Shown: positions 25,873 through 34,977, numbered from the stretch's first letter. The stretch: DNA of 64,000 nucleotides from Algoriphagus mannitolivorans DSM 15301 (GCF_000429425.1 NZ_AUBV01000016.1:52137-116136), one strand, 5' to 3'. Notes: generated by a model not told the origin, from the letters alone. A program made the numbers and translations.

Positions 25873-27501
25873 TTAGTCGAGAATTTCTGTAATCGGCTGC
25901 CCTGTCGCTCCACTTGGGAATTTGACTCCCAACATCACTGCCAAGGTCGGAGCTATATCCGTAATCGAGGTGTAAGTGGCACTTTTGCCGGGCTTGATTC
26001 CCCATCCATAAAAAGCGATTGGAACATGAGTATCATAAGTATATCCAGAGCCGTGGGTAGTCCCTCTCTGTCCTCCTGCAAGCCATCCTGACTCCAGCAC
26101 AAGCAGCACATCGCCCGATGCCTTGTGATTAAAGCCTCTTTGAAGAAGACCTGCTCTACCTTGAGTGAATTCCTTAGTCCTCATGTCCGATGCCGTGTAG
26201 GCCTCTTTTACACCTTTAAACCTCAAGGCAAATTCCGCAATGTCTCTTTGGAGCATTTCAAAATCCACCTTCTTTTCCTGAGCTAAATCCTTGTTGAGAA
26301 ATACCTGCTCATTGGAAAAACTCAAGATCCAGTCCCCTTCTCCGTATTTTGCATTAGTATATCCTCTAAGCTGTCCATAGGCCGAGGAACTATTAAAATT
26401 ACCCCCGGGAGCATTTTTGCTGACCAAGTAACTTGGCACCTCAGCCACCGCGTGGTCAGCAGAGAGAAACACCAAATACTGGTCTTTACCTAATAGTTTG
26501 TCCAGGTAGTCAAAAAGTTTGGCTAAGTCCCTGTCCAATCTCAGGTAATTATCCTCTACCTCTACAGAAGAGGGTCCAAATCGGTGTCCGATATAATCAG
26601 GGCTTGAAAAACTCACTGCCAGCATATCGGTCACTCCTCTTTGACCTAACTTCTCCCCTTCAATTGCCGCTAAAGCAAATTCCAAAGTCAGGCTATTTCC
26701 AAAAGGAGTAGAAGCAATCAGACCGTAACCGCCATTATTTTGACGCAGTGTGTCCAACTGATAAGGAAAAGTAGGAGTTTCTTTTCCTATAAATGGACCT
26801 TCAAACTCATTGTTATCCGGAAGGCTATTTACGTAGGTGTTAATTGGAAAAAGCGTTTCCCAAGTCATCCCCAAATAGTGGTCTGGGCGCTTTTTTGCAT
26901 TAAACGCAGCCACCCAATTGGGAAGAGAGTCATAGTAAAAAGTGGATGTCATCCAGTCCCCATTTTGATCATCGTACCAATACGCGTCCCCTGTATGTCC
27001 TGCAGGAAGACTTGCTCCTCGATCCTTAATGGCTATTCCAACAGTCTTGGATTTCATGGCTGTGGCAAAGCGCATTTCATCAGAAATGGTCGTGGTCAGC
27101 ATATTTCTAGGGCTGATTTTTCCGTTTCCTGGAGTCCCCCCAACATTATTCACGGTGCTATCCTCAGCGCAATAGATGGATTTAGCCAAAAGTTTATTGT
27201 ACCAACTGTTTCCGATGATTCCGTGAGTGGCTGGTGTAGTTCCAGTATAAACAGAAGCGTGTCCAGGCCCGGTGAAAGTTGGGATATAATTGTAATGGCC
27301 ATTGGTCATCATGAAGCCCTGATTGATAAATCTTCTAAAACCGTTATCCGTGTACCGATCATTAAATCGATAGAGATATTCTTGGCGCATTTGGTCCACG
27401 ATTATCCCGACAACCAGCTTTGGTTTTTCGGCTTTCTGCTGGGCCAAAACTGAGCAGGAGACCAGAATTGCTGAAAACAGGATGACAAAAATTCTTCGCA
27501 T
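25873..27501 (-). CDS. pafA: Alkaline phosphatase PafA
   Basis: A 542-residue secreted phosphatase of the alkaline phosphatase superfamily. After a signal peptide (1-20), the metal and active-site segments typical of PafA are present: Asp36 in IIVDQMRQ, the nucleophile Thr77 in PTFTGPGHAS, Asn98 in IIGNSW, the Lys159/Arg161 pair in IKDRGASLPAGH, and the late LSADHAVAEVPSY. PafA is a broad phosphate-monoesterase active even when phosphate is present. It is convergent with hmgA, sharing the palindromic terminator. Upstream, a divergent outer-membrane protein gene starts 160 bp away. Confidence 0.95.
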   Translation of the reverse strand: MRRIFVILFSAILVSCSVLAQQKAEKPKLVVGIIVDQMRQEYLYRFNDRYTDNGFRRFINQGFMMTNGHYNYIPTFTGPGHASVYTGTTPATHGIIGNSWYNKLLAKSIYCAEDSTVNNVGGTPGNGKISPRNMLTTTISDEMRFATAMKSKTVGIAIKDRGASLPAGHTGDAYWYDDQNGDWMTSTFYYDSLPNWVAAFNAKKRPDHYLGMTWETLFPINTYVNSLPDNNEFEGPFIGKETPTFPYQLDTLRQNNGGYGLIASTPFGNSLTLEFALAAIEGEKLGQRGVTDMLAVSFSSPDYIGHRFGPSSVEVEDNYLRLDRDLAKLFDYLDKLLGKDQYLVFLSADHAVAEVPSYLVSKNAPGGNFNSSSAYGQLRGYTNAKYGEGDWILSFSNEQVFLNKDLAQEKKVDFEMLQRDIAEFALRFKGVKEAYTASDMRTKEFTQGRAGLLQRGFNHKASGDVLLVLESGWLAGGQRGTTHGSGYTYDTHVPIAFYGWGIKPGKSATYTSITDIAPTLAVMLGVKFPSGATGQPITEILD

Positions 27502-27621
27502 AATTCAATAATTTTTCTTCAAAGGTAAAAATACCAAGCTTCAGGCAGATTAACACTTTGTTATTTTAGAAACCCCTAGTTTACTTCATTGGTTCTCGGA
27601 TTTCCCAAAACAAAATTTGAA

Positions 27622-27656
27622 TTTGCATCAATGCAATTATCAATTTTCTATTTTAG
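27622..27656 (+). promoter_or_regulatory. Candidate promoter of the Wzi-like outer membrane protein gene
   Basis: TTTG at 27622-27625, a 23-base spacer and TATTTTAG at 27649-27656 (one mismatch to TAnnTTTG). The predicted start of transcription is within a few bases of the ATG at 27661, so the message would be almost leaderless. The spacing is at the long end. Confidence 0.4.
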
Positions 27657-27660
27657 CTAC

Positions 27661-29370
27661 ATGCATCCAAACAGTTTTTCACTCCAAAACCTCGCTCGCG
27701 CGGTCTTTTTGCTGATCATTTGTTCATTTTTCACAAATCTCAGTTTTGCTCAAGGATCCTATATCCCCTACAATCGGGATTATTATCACAAAATAGACCG
27801 CTACGAAATCCTCCAAAAAAGGACTAATCCCAATTTCAACACAGGATTTAAGCCCTATCGCCGTGATTTAGTGGCGGGGTATTTGGATAGCCTGGCCGAG
27901 GATCCTAACCTGATTCAATCTAAAGCCGATCAATTTAATCTGGATTACCTCAGTCAGGATTCTTGGGAATTTTCTTCCAGATCAATCCCTGATTCCAAAA
28001 AGCCATTCCTCAAATCGCTGTACAAAAGACCGGGGGATTTCGCCTACTACGAAGGGGATGATTTTGGGATCCATCTCAGCCCTGTAATTTACCTAAGCGG
28101 GGGCACTGAGACAGACAATTCCCAAAATCCCGCCCAACTTTCCCGTGGCTTGGTTATTCGGGGTTCAGTGGACAAAAAGGTTGGGTTTTATACTTACCTG
28201 ACCACTTCGGAAGTTTACTTTCCTTCATGGGTGAACAGCTATGCCCGATATAATGGGGCGGTGCCGGGAGAGGGTTTTTGGAAAGAGTACAATGATACAG
28301 GCTTTAGCTATTTCTCGGCCTTGGGGCATGTGGCTTTTCAAATCACCAAACATATTGAGGTGCAGGTGGGTCATGACCGGAATTTTGCTGGAGAGGGCTA
28401 TCGCTCCTTCCAGATTTCTGATTTTTCCAATCCCTACATGTTTGTCAAGTTCAACACCAAAGTCTGGAGATTTCAGCTGACCAACCTATGGACACAAATG
28501 ACCGCGGATGTGTTTTACAACCGTGGCCGGCCGACCGACGGTAGGTATCCACAGAAATATTTTGCCTACAATCGTCTGGGGATGAATGTGGGAAAAAGCA
28601 TGAATTTCGGCTTCTATTCCTCCGTCATGACCGACAAAATCAATTTCAACTATTTCAATCCCTTTATTTTTCTTCGCTGGGTGGAGCAGCAGCAAGGCAC
28701 TCCAGACAAGGTCATGCTGGGCTTGGATGGAAAATGGATCTTCACCCCCGGAATGGAACTCTACGGGCAATTTGCCTTGGATGAATTTGTTTTCAATGAG
28801 TTTTTCGGAATCGACGGCAAGGGCTCCAAGCGAAACAAATACGGAATCCAGCTGGGCTATAAGTACATCAATGCTTTCGGGCTGTCCAACCTGGATTTTC
28901 AGCTGGAATGGAATCAGGCCAGGCCCTACACCTTTCAGGAAAAAGTCGACTATCAGTCTTACACCAACTGGAGAACTCCGCTCACCCATCCACGGGGAGC
29001 CAACTTCAGGGAGTTGGTCGGAATTATCCGCTATCAGCCACTTCCCCGTCTAGACATCAATCTGACTGGGTTTTATCAGCTTTTTGGCTCGGATGAAAAC
29101 GCTCAAACTAACTGGGGAGGAGACCTGTTGAAAAACCGACTGGAAGGAAGTCCTACCGGATTGTTTGGTAATTCCATCGGGCAGGGAATTGAAAATCAAG
29201 TCCTACAGAGCAATCTGACCGCATCCTACATGCTCCGCCACAATTTCTTCATTGATGCGTCTCACTATTTCCGAAGAAGGACAGCAGCAGACTTAAATGC
29301 CCCAGAGACCAGCCAATTTGTTTCGTTGGGCTTCAGATGGAATTTTATCCGGCCTGACTTCAACTATTAG
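27661..29370 (+). CDS. Outer-membrane beta-barrel protein, Wzi/RemB-like capsule assembly family
   Basis: A 569-residue protein with a signal peptide (about 1-30, ending SFAQ) and many alternating beta-strands ending in aromatic residues, finishing with FRWNFIRPDFNY, a typical barrel C terminus. The overall pattern (IPYNRDYYHKIDRYEILQ, then YVGHDRNFAGEGYRSFQISD-like segments) resembles the Wzi capsule-assembly family, which includes gliding-motility protein RemB of Flavobacterium. The ATG at 27661 is chosen over two upstream in-frame ATGs because it directly precedes the signal peptide. Likely role: surface polysaccharide attachment or a porin-like barrel; function is not certain. Confidence 0.65.
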   Translation: MHPNSFSLQNLARAVFLLIICSFFTNLSFAQGSYIPYNRDYYHKIDRYEILQKRTNPNFNTGFKPYRRDLVAGYLDSLAEDPNLIQSKADQFNLDYLSQDSWEFSSRSIPDSKKPFLKSLYKRPGDFAYYEGDDFGIHLSPVIYLSGGTETDNSQNPAQLSRGLVIRGSVDKKVGFYTYLTTSEVYFPSWVNSYARYNGAVPGEGFWKEYNDTGFSYFSALGHVAFQITKHIEVQVGHDRNFAGEGYRSFQISDFSNPYMFVKFNTKVWRFQLTNLWTQMTADVFYNRGRPTDGRYPQKYFAYNRLGMNVGKSMNFGFYSSVMTDKINFNYFNPFIFLRWVEQQQGTPDKVMLGLDGKWIFTPGMELYGQFALDEFVFNEFFGIDGKGSKRNKYGIQLGYKYINAFGLSNLDFQLEWNQARPYTFQEKVDYQSYTNWRTPLTHPRGANFRELVGIIRYQPLPRLDINLTGFYQLFGSDENAQTNWGGDLLKNRLEGSPTGLFGNSIGQGIENQVLQSNLTASYMLRHNFFIDASHYFRRRTAADLNAPETSQFVSLGFRWNFIRPDFNY

Positions 29371-29428
29371 AAAAACCCAGCCCCGGTTATTTTGCGTAAC
29401 TTGCAGACAAATTACCCCTGGTCACTGA

Positions 29429-31261
29429 ATGAACACCTATCTTCGGATCCTTTCCTATGCCCGGCCTTTTAGCAAGTTTGCTCCGATCTATATCCTTTAT
29501 GCCTTTCTTTCGATAGTCTTTGGGCTGTTAAATTTCACCTTGCTCAAGCCACTCTTTGATGTGATTTTTGAGCAGGTAGCCCCCGAAAGTCTGGAAAAAT
29601 ACCGGACTCTTCCCGAACTGGGATTGACGGTGGACTACTTTACCTCCCTTTTTTACCACCAGTTTCTGAATGTTCAGGATCTCTATGGCAAAATGGGAAC
29701 CTTGGTATTTGTCTGCATCATCATTGTAATCTCGGTATTCCTTTCCAACCTTTTCACCTATCTCTCCGGGGTGGTTTTGGCGAAAGTCAGAGCTGTCGTG
29801 ATCAAAGGCATGCGGATGGATATTTTTGAAAAAGTCAGCCAGCTCCACATCGGATACTTTTCCAATGAGCGAAAAGGCGACCTCATGTCGAAAATGACCA
29901 ATGATGTTCAGGAGGTAGAAAACAGCATTGTCCAATCTCTCAGAGTGGTCTTCCGGGAACCCGCTACGATCATTCTTTACTTTGCGGTGCTGTTTTTCAT
30001 GTCGGTCAAGCTCACCCTTTTCACGATTCTCATCATCCCGATCTCAGGAGCCATTATCGGGGGAATCACCAAAAGACTAAAAAGAAGGGCCGTGCAAAGC
30101 CAAGAATCTCTGGGTAGAATTGTCAATATTTTGGAAGAGACCCTCGGGGGAATGAGAGTGGTCAAGGCCTTTAATGCGGAGAATTTCATCCGAGGAAAGT
30201 TCGATTCCGAGACGGAATATTATTCGCAGGTGAACGTGAATATGGCCCGTAAAAATGAGTTGGCCTCCCCAATTTCTCAGTTTTTGGGAGTGTCGGTAGT
30301 TGCCGGAATTCTGGTTTACGGGGGAAGTCTCGTCCTGAGCGGAGAGTCGAGCTTGGGAGCTTCAGACTTTATCACTTACATCATTATTTTCACGCAGGTG
30401 CTTAATCCCGCAAAGGAAATCTCAAGGGCCGCAAGCAGCATTCAGCGGGGAATTGCCTCCGCTGAACGGATTTTCCAAGTGATAGACACCCATGCCAAGA
30501 TATCTTCCCCTACTACACCAAAGCCACTGAATGCCTTTAATACCAGCATCGATTTTAAAAATGTGAGCTTCGCCTACGAAGACCAAAACGTTCTGCAAAA
30601 CATCACTTTTTCTTTGGAGAAAGGAAAAACCATCGCATTGGTCGGCCCTTCTGGTGGAGGAAAATCAACCTTGGCGGACTTAGTTCCGAGATTTTATGAC
30701 CCGACTCAGGGGCAGATTCTTCTGGATGGTACAGACCTGAAGGAATTTTCAACCTCAGACTTGAGAAGTTTGATGGGAATTGTGACCCAGGAGTCTATCC
30801 TGTTCAATGACACTGTGTTTAACAATATCGCTTTCGGAATAGAAGGAGCGACAGAATCTCAGGTCATCGAAGCCGCTAAAATCGCCAACGCCCATGACTT
30901 TATTTCCCAACTGGAAAAGGGCTACCTGACCAATATTGGGGACCGGGGTTCTAAGCTCTCTGGAGGTCAAAGGCAACGATTGAGCATCGCCCGGGCGGTT
31001 CTCAAAAATCCTCCTATTCTGATTTTGGATGAGGCGACATCGGCTTTGGATTCAGAATCCGAACTCTTGGTACAGGAAGCTTTGACCAAGCTGATGAACA
31101 ATCGGACGACTTTGGTAATTGCTCACCGCTTGAGTACGATTCAGCATGCGGATGAGATTTTGGTCATAGAAAAAGGGAAAATTGTCCAAAGGGGCACACA
31201 TTCACAGCTTATGGCATCGGAAGGATTGTATCAGAAACTTTCTTCCATCCAAGCGGTATAA
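29429..31261 (+). CDS. ABC exporter, fused permease and ATPase (MsbA-like)
   Basis: A 610-residue half-transporter: six transmembrane helices in the first 330 residues and a C-terminal nucleotide-binding domain with Walker A GPSGGGKSTL, signature LSGGQRQRLSIARA and Walker B ILILDEATSALD, then the H-loop AHRLSTI. It works as a homodimer. The closest functional type is lipid A or drug exporters (MsbA/LmrA group). It follows the outer-membrane barrel by 58 bp and precedes a small coiled-coil membrane protein by 30 bp. The exact substrate is unknown. Confidence 0.93.
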   Translation: MNTYLRILSYARPFSKFAPIYILYAFLSIVFGLLNFTLLKPLFDVIFEQVAPESLEKYRTLPELGLTVDYFTSLFYHQFLNVQDLYGKMGTLVFVCIIIVISVFLSNLFTYLSGVVLAKVRAVVIKGMRMDIFEKVSQLHIGYFSNERKGDLMSKMTNDVQEVENSIVQSLRVVFREPATIILYFAVLFFMSVKLTLFTILIIPISGAIIGGITKRLKRRAVQSQESLGRIVNILEETLGGMRVVKAFNAENFIRGKFDSETEYYSQVNVNMARKNELASPISQFLGVSVVAGILVYGGSLVLSGESSLGASDFITYIIIFTQVLNPAKEISRAASSIQRGIASAERIFQVIDTHAKISSPTTPKPLNAFNTSIDFKNVSFAYEDQNVLQNITFSLEKGKTIALVGPSGGGKSTLADLVPRFYDPTQGQILLDGTDLKEFSTSDLRSLMGIVTQESILFNDTVFNNIAFGIEGATESQVIEAAKIANAHDFISQLEKGYLTNIGDRGSKLSGGQRQRLSIARAVLKNPPILILDEATSALDSESELLVQEALTKLMNNRTTLVIAHRLSTIQHADEILVIEKGKIVQRGTHSQLMASEGLYQKLSSIQAV

Positions 31262-31291
31262 ATATTTGGGAAATACTTTAGTTTTGATCTT

Positions 31292-31660
31292 ATGAAAAAG
31301 ATAGCTCAATACCTTCAATTGGCATTATTGCTTTTCTTTCTGGTGTATTTGATGTTTTTCATCTTCTTCGAAACACTGGGAGGAATGTTTGGAATGGATC
31401 CGCTGACTTCGGATTCATTGGTGAAGATTTTCCTGACCGGTTCCTTTATTTTCTTGGCGACCTGGGGCTCAGTGTCCATGTATAGCAGCGGTCTCAATGA
31501 CAAGCTCAAAAAAATGGAAAGTGAAATGAATGCTTTAAAAGCCAAACTCTATGACTTGGAGCATCCCAAGACCAGCCCAAAAGAGAAGCCTGTTCCCCAA
31601 AAAAACCAGGAAGACACCTCCGGGGGGATCAAACCCAGACAAAATTTCACCGATCAATAA
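31292..31660 (+). CDS. Small membrane protein with C-terminal coiled coil
   Basis: A 122-residue protein I do not recognise. Two hydrophobic helices (about 8-34 and 47-66) are followed by a charged coiled-coil segment (LNDKLKKMESEMNALKAKLYDLE, about 68-92) and a Pro/Lys-rich tail. It lies 30 bp after the ABC exporter gene on the same strand and may be cotranscribed. A terminator follows. It could be an accessory protein of the exporter, but nothing shows it directly. Confidence 0.75.
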   Translation: MKKIAQYLQLALLLFFLVYLMFFIFFETLGGMFGMDPLTSDSLVKIFLTGSFIFLATWGSVSMYSSGLNDKLKKMESEMNALKAKLYDLEHPKTSPKEKPVPQKNQEDTSGGIKPRQNFTDQ

Positions 31661-31688
31661 AAATCGGATTTCATAAACGAGTATATTA

Positions 31689-31716
31689 AGGAAGCCAAAT
31701 TGGTTTCCTTTTTTCA
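31689..31716 (+). terminator. Terminator before comM
   Basis: AAGGAAGCCA and TGGTTTCCTT pair over ten bases (one G-T) around an AAT loop, followed by TTTT. It ends about ten bases before the comM ATG, so the promoter for comM must lie within or before the hairpin, or expression depends on read-through. Confidence 0.75.
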
Positions 31717-31724
31717 TTTGAGCT

Positions 31725-33263
31725 ATGGTAGCAAAAACTTTTGGAAGTGCTGTATCCGGCGTAGATGCAAATCTGATCACCATTGAGGTCAATGTGGGTC
31801 AGGGCACAAGTTTCTTCATGGTAGGCCTTCCCGATTCAGCAGTCAAAGAATCGCAGCAGCGGGTAGAATCTGCCCTCAAATACTTCAATTTCCGGATGCC
31901 CCGCCAGAAGGTAGTCATCAATCTAGCTCCCGCGGATATTCGCAAAGAAGGCTCGGCTTATGATCTTCCCATTGCGATGGGGATTCTGCAAGCCTCTGAA
32001 CAGGTGAGTTTTCCGGAGTTGGAACGCTACGTGATTATGGGCGAACTCTCTTTAGACGGAAACCTAAGGCCTATCAAAGGAGTCCTGCCAATCGCTATTG
32101 AGGCTAGAAAAAGGGGTTTCAAAGGATTTATCCTCCCTTTGGAAAATGCCAAAGAAGCTTCCATCGTCAACAACATTGACATTATCGGCGTGGAGAGTTT
32201 GGACCAAGCAGTGGAATTCCTTCAGGGAAATTTGGCCATCGAGCCCTTGGTCACCGATACCCGGGAGATCTTTTATCACTCCTTGGAAGAAAATGAATTT
32301 GACTTTGCCGATGTCCAAGGCCAGGAAAATATCAAGCGGGCCATGGAAATCGCTGCAGCCGGAGGACACAATGTCATCATGATCGGACCTCCCGGAGCAG
32401 GAAAAACCATGCTGGCCAAGCGCCTCCCCTCGATTCTTCCTCCACTTTCCCTACAAGAAGCCTTGGAGACCACCAAGATTCATTCCGTTGCGGGAAAACT
32501 GGGAAAGAATGCCTCTCTTTTGGCTCAACGTCCTTTCCGAAGCCCTCACCATACGATCAGTGACGTAGCGCTCGTCGGCGGAGGCGGTAATCCCCAACCA
32601 GGAGAAATTTCTCTTGCTCACAACGGGGTACTGTTTCTGGACGAACTTCCGGAATTCAAACGTACCGTGCTGGAAGTGATGCGTCAACCTTTGGAGGAGC
32701 GAAAAGTCACCATCTCCCGAGCCAAAGTATCTGTGGACTATCCGGCCAACTTTATGCTGATCGCCAGCATGAACCCCTGCCCTTGCGGGTACTACAACCA
32801 TCCCGAGAAGGAATGCGTCTGCGGTCCGGGAATCGTACAGCGCTACCTGAATAAGGTCAGTGGCCCCCTGCTGGATCGAATCGACCTTCACGTGGAAGTG
32901 ACTCCGGTCAAATTTGACGAGATGACCTCCACCCGGAAAGCGGAGGCGAGTAAGGTCATCCGCGAACGGGTGATCCAAGGTCGAGAACGCCAAAAGGCCA
33001 GATTTGAAAATCACCCGGATGTATTCTGCAATGCGATGATGCCATCCCATATGGTCAAGGAAGTCTGCCAGATCAACGAAGCCGGCAAGGCCCTACTCAA
33101 AACCGCCATGGAGCGCTTGGGCCTCTCTGCAAGAGCCTATGACCGCATCCTCAAGGTAGCCCGAACCATTGCCGATATCGCTGGAAGCGAAGCGATCAAA
33201 GTCGAGCATCTGGCTGAAGCTATTCAGTATCGAAGTTTGGACCGAGAAGGATGGGCGGGGTAA
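31725..33263 (+). CDS. comM: YifB/ComM family Mg-chelatase-like AAA+ ATPase
   Basis: A 512-residue protein: an N-terminal Lon-protease-like fold (about 1-170, GSAVSGVDANLITIEVNV), an AAA+ domain with Walker A GPPGAGKTMLAKRLPS near 222 and Walker B VLFLDELPEF near 302, Cys-rich MNPCPCGYYNHPEKECVCGP near 345, and a C-terminal Mg-chelatase-type helical region. ComM homologues are hexameric helicases that promote branch migration during natural transformation, but the family is also universal in non-competent bacteria. Length and motif set are normal. Confidence 0.95.
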   Translation: MVAKTFGSAVSGVDANLITIEVNVGQGTSFFMVGLPDSAVKESQQRVESALKYFNFRMPRQKVVINLAPADIRKEGSAYDLPIAMGILQASEQVSFPELERYVIMGELSLDGNLRPIKGVLPIAIEARKRGFKGFILPLENAKEASIVNNIDIIGVESLDQAVEFLQGNLAIEPLVTDTREIFYHSLEENEFDFADVQGQENIKRAMEIAAAGGHNVIMIGPPGAGKTMLAKRLPSILPPLSLQEALETTKIHSVAGKLGKNASLLAQRPFRSPHHTISDVALVGGGGNPQPGEISLAHNGVLFLDELPEFKRTVLEVMRQPLEERKVTISRAKVSVDYPANFMLIASMNPCPCGYYNHPEKECVCGPGIVQRYLNKVSGPLLDRIDLHVEVTPVKFDEMTSTRKAEASKVIRERVIQGRERQKARFENHPDVFCNAMMPSHMVKEVCQINEAGKALLKTAMERLGLSARAYDRILKVARTIADIAGSEAIKVEHLAEAIQYRSLDREGWAG

Positions 33264-33281
33264 TTTTTTATTCGGCAAAAG

Positions 33282-34154
33282 ATGAATCAGCTGACAAAAC
33301 AAGAAATAGAAAATCAAATTCATACGATCCGGGGGCAACAGGTGATGTTGGATAGTGATTTGGCAGTCTTGTATGGAACGGAGACCAAATTTATCAACAG
33401 GGCTGTAAACAGAAATCCAAGTCGTTTTCCAGACTCCTTTATGTTCCAACTTTCAACAAATGAATGGGAAAACTTGAAGTACCAATCTGGAACTTCAAGT
33501 TCACACGGAGGAAGAAGGACATTACCTTTTGTTTTTACGGAACACGGAATTGCCATGCTTTCAGCGGTATTGCATACTAAAACTGCCATCGAAGTCAGTA
33601 TTCAAATTATGCAAGCATTTGTGGAAATGCGAAGATTTCTGGGTCAAAACGCAGCACTTTTTCAAAGAATAGCCCAATTGGAAATCAAACAGATTGAAAA
33701 TGATAAAAAGTTTGATCAACTGTTCAACGCCCTAGAAAAGAATCAACTAAACCACGATAAGGGGATATTTTTCGAAGGACAAATTTTTGATGCCTATGTG
33801 TTTTTGTCAAAACTCATCAAAAAGGCCAAAAAGGAAATCATCCTGATTGACAATTATGTAAATGAATCGGTGCTCACCTTATTCAGTAAAAGAAATCCTG
33901 GGGTCAAAGCAACCCTACTTAATAAAGTAATTAGTCAAGGCTTACTTCTGGATTTGGAAAAATACAATTCGCAATATCCAAAAATTGAAGTCAAAGAATT
34001 TTCCAAAAGTCACGATCGGTTTTTAATCCTTGACCATACCGAACTCTACCATTTTGGAGCTTCTTTGAAAGACCTTGGAAAAAAATGGTTCGCTTTTTCT
34101 CGGATGGATGATTTTACAGAAGTTTTATTGAAAGAGATAAATAGCCAAGAATGA
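33282..34154 (+). CDS. ORF6N domain-containing protein
   Basis: A 290-residue protein. The N terminus (about 8-95) is an ORF6N DNA-binding domain of the phage antirepressor/KilA-N type: IRGQQVMLDSDLAVLYGTET, then VNRNPSRFPDSFMFQL and the FTEHGIAMLSAVL helix. The C-terminal part (about 150-290) forms a separate domain with FEGQIFDAYVFLSKLIKKAK and a phospholipase-D-like SHDRFLILDHTELYHFGASL segment with one His-x-Lys-like site (His246, Asp247). Such proteins occur scattered in Bacteroidota chromosomes, often as orphans of mobile elements. No phage genes adjoin it. Role: probable regulator of unknown target; a PLD-like C terminus is inference. Confidence 0.82.
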   Translation: MNQLTKQEIENQIHTIRGQQVMLDSDLAVLYGTETKFINRAVNRNPSRFPDSFMFQLSTNEWENLKYQSGTSSSHGGRRTLPFVFTEHGIAMLSAVLHTKTAIEVSIQIMQAFVEMRRFLGQNAALFQRIAQLEIKQIENDKKFDQLFNALEKNQLNHDKGIFFEGQIFDAYVFLSKLIKKAKKEIILIDNYVNESVLTLFSKRNPGVKATLLNKVISQGLLLDLEKYNSQYPKIEVKEFSKSHDRFLILDHTELYHFGASLKDLGKKWFAFSRMDDFTEVLLKEINSQE

Positions 34155-34176
34155 GGAATAAAAAATGATAAAACCC

Positions 34177-34209
34177 GTGACTAGCTGGCTATTTTGGATG
34201 GCTAGTCAC
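34177..34209 (+). terminator. Hairpin after ORF6N gene, possible terminator
   Basis: GTGACTAGC (34177-34185) and GCTAGTCAC (34201-34209) are perfect nine-base arms with a 15-base loop; ACCC and GGGT extend the pairing outside. There is no T-run after it, so termination is not certain; it may also be a protein site. Confidence 0.4.
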
Positions 34210-34258
34210 TACATATGGGTAACAATAAACAGGTTAGCAGTCAGCTTAAAAGAGGACA

Positions 34259-34825
34259 ATGAAACAGACAATCTACATATTGACATTTTTGATTTTATCA
34301 GGTTGCGGACAAACCAACTCTGAACAGAATTCAAGTATTGCTTTGGACACTTTGGTTGACCAGATTGCAGATACAACTTTTTCGCACAGCAATCATACTG
34401 CTAAACTCTCGACAGAAGAATACAGAAAACAATTTTTAAGTGGATTTGAAAAAGCAACATTATATAAGTTGACCGAAACAATCATGTCAGACTTTAATGG
34501 AGACGGATTTTTAGACAAAGCGATTTATAAAAAAGACAACGAATCATCGGGAATAATAATAATACACGGGAAGACAAATGAACAAGTAAAAATAGGTTTT
34601 GGAAAACAGTTCGCACATATGACTGAATTCAATTGGGTTGACTATTGGGGACTTGTTCAAGACAAAGAAACAAGTGAAACAACGTTTACAGAAGACGGAG
34701 ACGTATTGGACAGTAAAACAGTTAAACTCAAAAATCCGTCAATCGCTTTGGGTGAGGACGAAGTTGGTGGTGGACTCATAACATACAGAAATGGAAAATA
34801 CGAATGGATACACCAAACTTGCTGA
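34259..34825 (+). CDS. Lipoprotein of unknown function, A/T-rich
   Basis: A 188-residue protein with a lipoprotein leader (lipobox ILSGC, Cys16). After a Ser/Thr-rich linker there is a region (about 75-115) with SDFNGDGFLDKAIYKKDNES, an EF-hand-like/FG-GAP calcium-loop pattern seen in VCBS-type repeat proteins, then a short beta-rich tail. I do not recognise a family. Base composition is clearly richer in A and T than its neighbours, with many AAA, ATA and ACA codons, and it is followed at once by a long palindrome (34818-34965), so it looks like a recently acquired single-gene cassette. Confidence 0.7.
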   Translation: MKQTIYILTFLILSGCGQTNSEQNSSIALDTLVDQIADTTFSHSNHTAKLSTEEYRKQFLSGFEKATLYKLTETIMSDFNGDGFLDKAIYKKDNESSGIIIIHGKTNEQVKIGFGKQFAHMTEFNWVDYWGLVQDKETSETTFTEDGDVLDSKTVKLKNPSIALGEDEVGGGLITYRNGKYEWIHQTC

Positions 34826-34965
34826 CAAAGCAAGCCGAACCGCTAACACGAGTTTTGCGTCAGGCGGACTGACGTGCAAACTTGAAGCTTTGTGCTTCTA
34901 ATGAGCTTTAATAATTATTTGAAACTTTGTGGTCAGAAACCCGCCTCAACGCCAAGCCGTCAAAA
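34818..34965. repeat. Long imperfect palindrome behind a single-gene cassette (attC-like)
   Basis: The stop codon of the lipoprotein lies in the loop of CTTGC(34818)...GCAAG(34834). Further on, GCGTCAGGCGG (34857-34867) and CCGCCTCAACGC (34941-34952) pair, as do CTGAC (34869-34873) and GTCAG (34932-34936), with inner hairpin GAAGCTTTGTGCTTC (34884-34898). The element is about 120 bp long and has the size and layout of an integron attC site, but its ends do not match RYYYAAC/GTTRRRY well and no integrase is in the window. Confidence 0.6.
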
Positions 34966-34977
34966 TAACAAATCTCC

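Noticed and set aside
26740..27453. Long open frame of 237 codons on the plus strand
   Set aside because: It lies fully inside the pafA gene on the opposite strand, has no recognisable protein motif and rich Ser/Ile/Arg content typical of antisense frames. pafA is clearly real.
33282..34258. Prophage or mobile island around the ORF6N gene
   Set aside because: No integrase, structural or lysis genes are near; the flanks are comM and a single lipoprotein gene. Only single-gene acquisition is plausible.
34818..34965. A true integron attC site
   Set aside because: Size and palindromic layout fit, but the terminal core sites do not match the consensus, and there is no integrase or cassette array. 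Kept only as attC-like.
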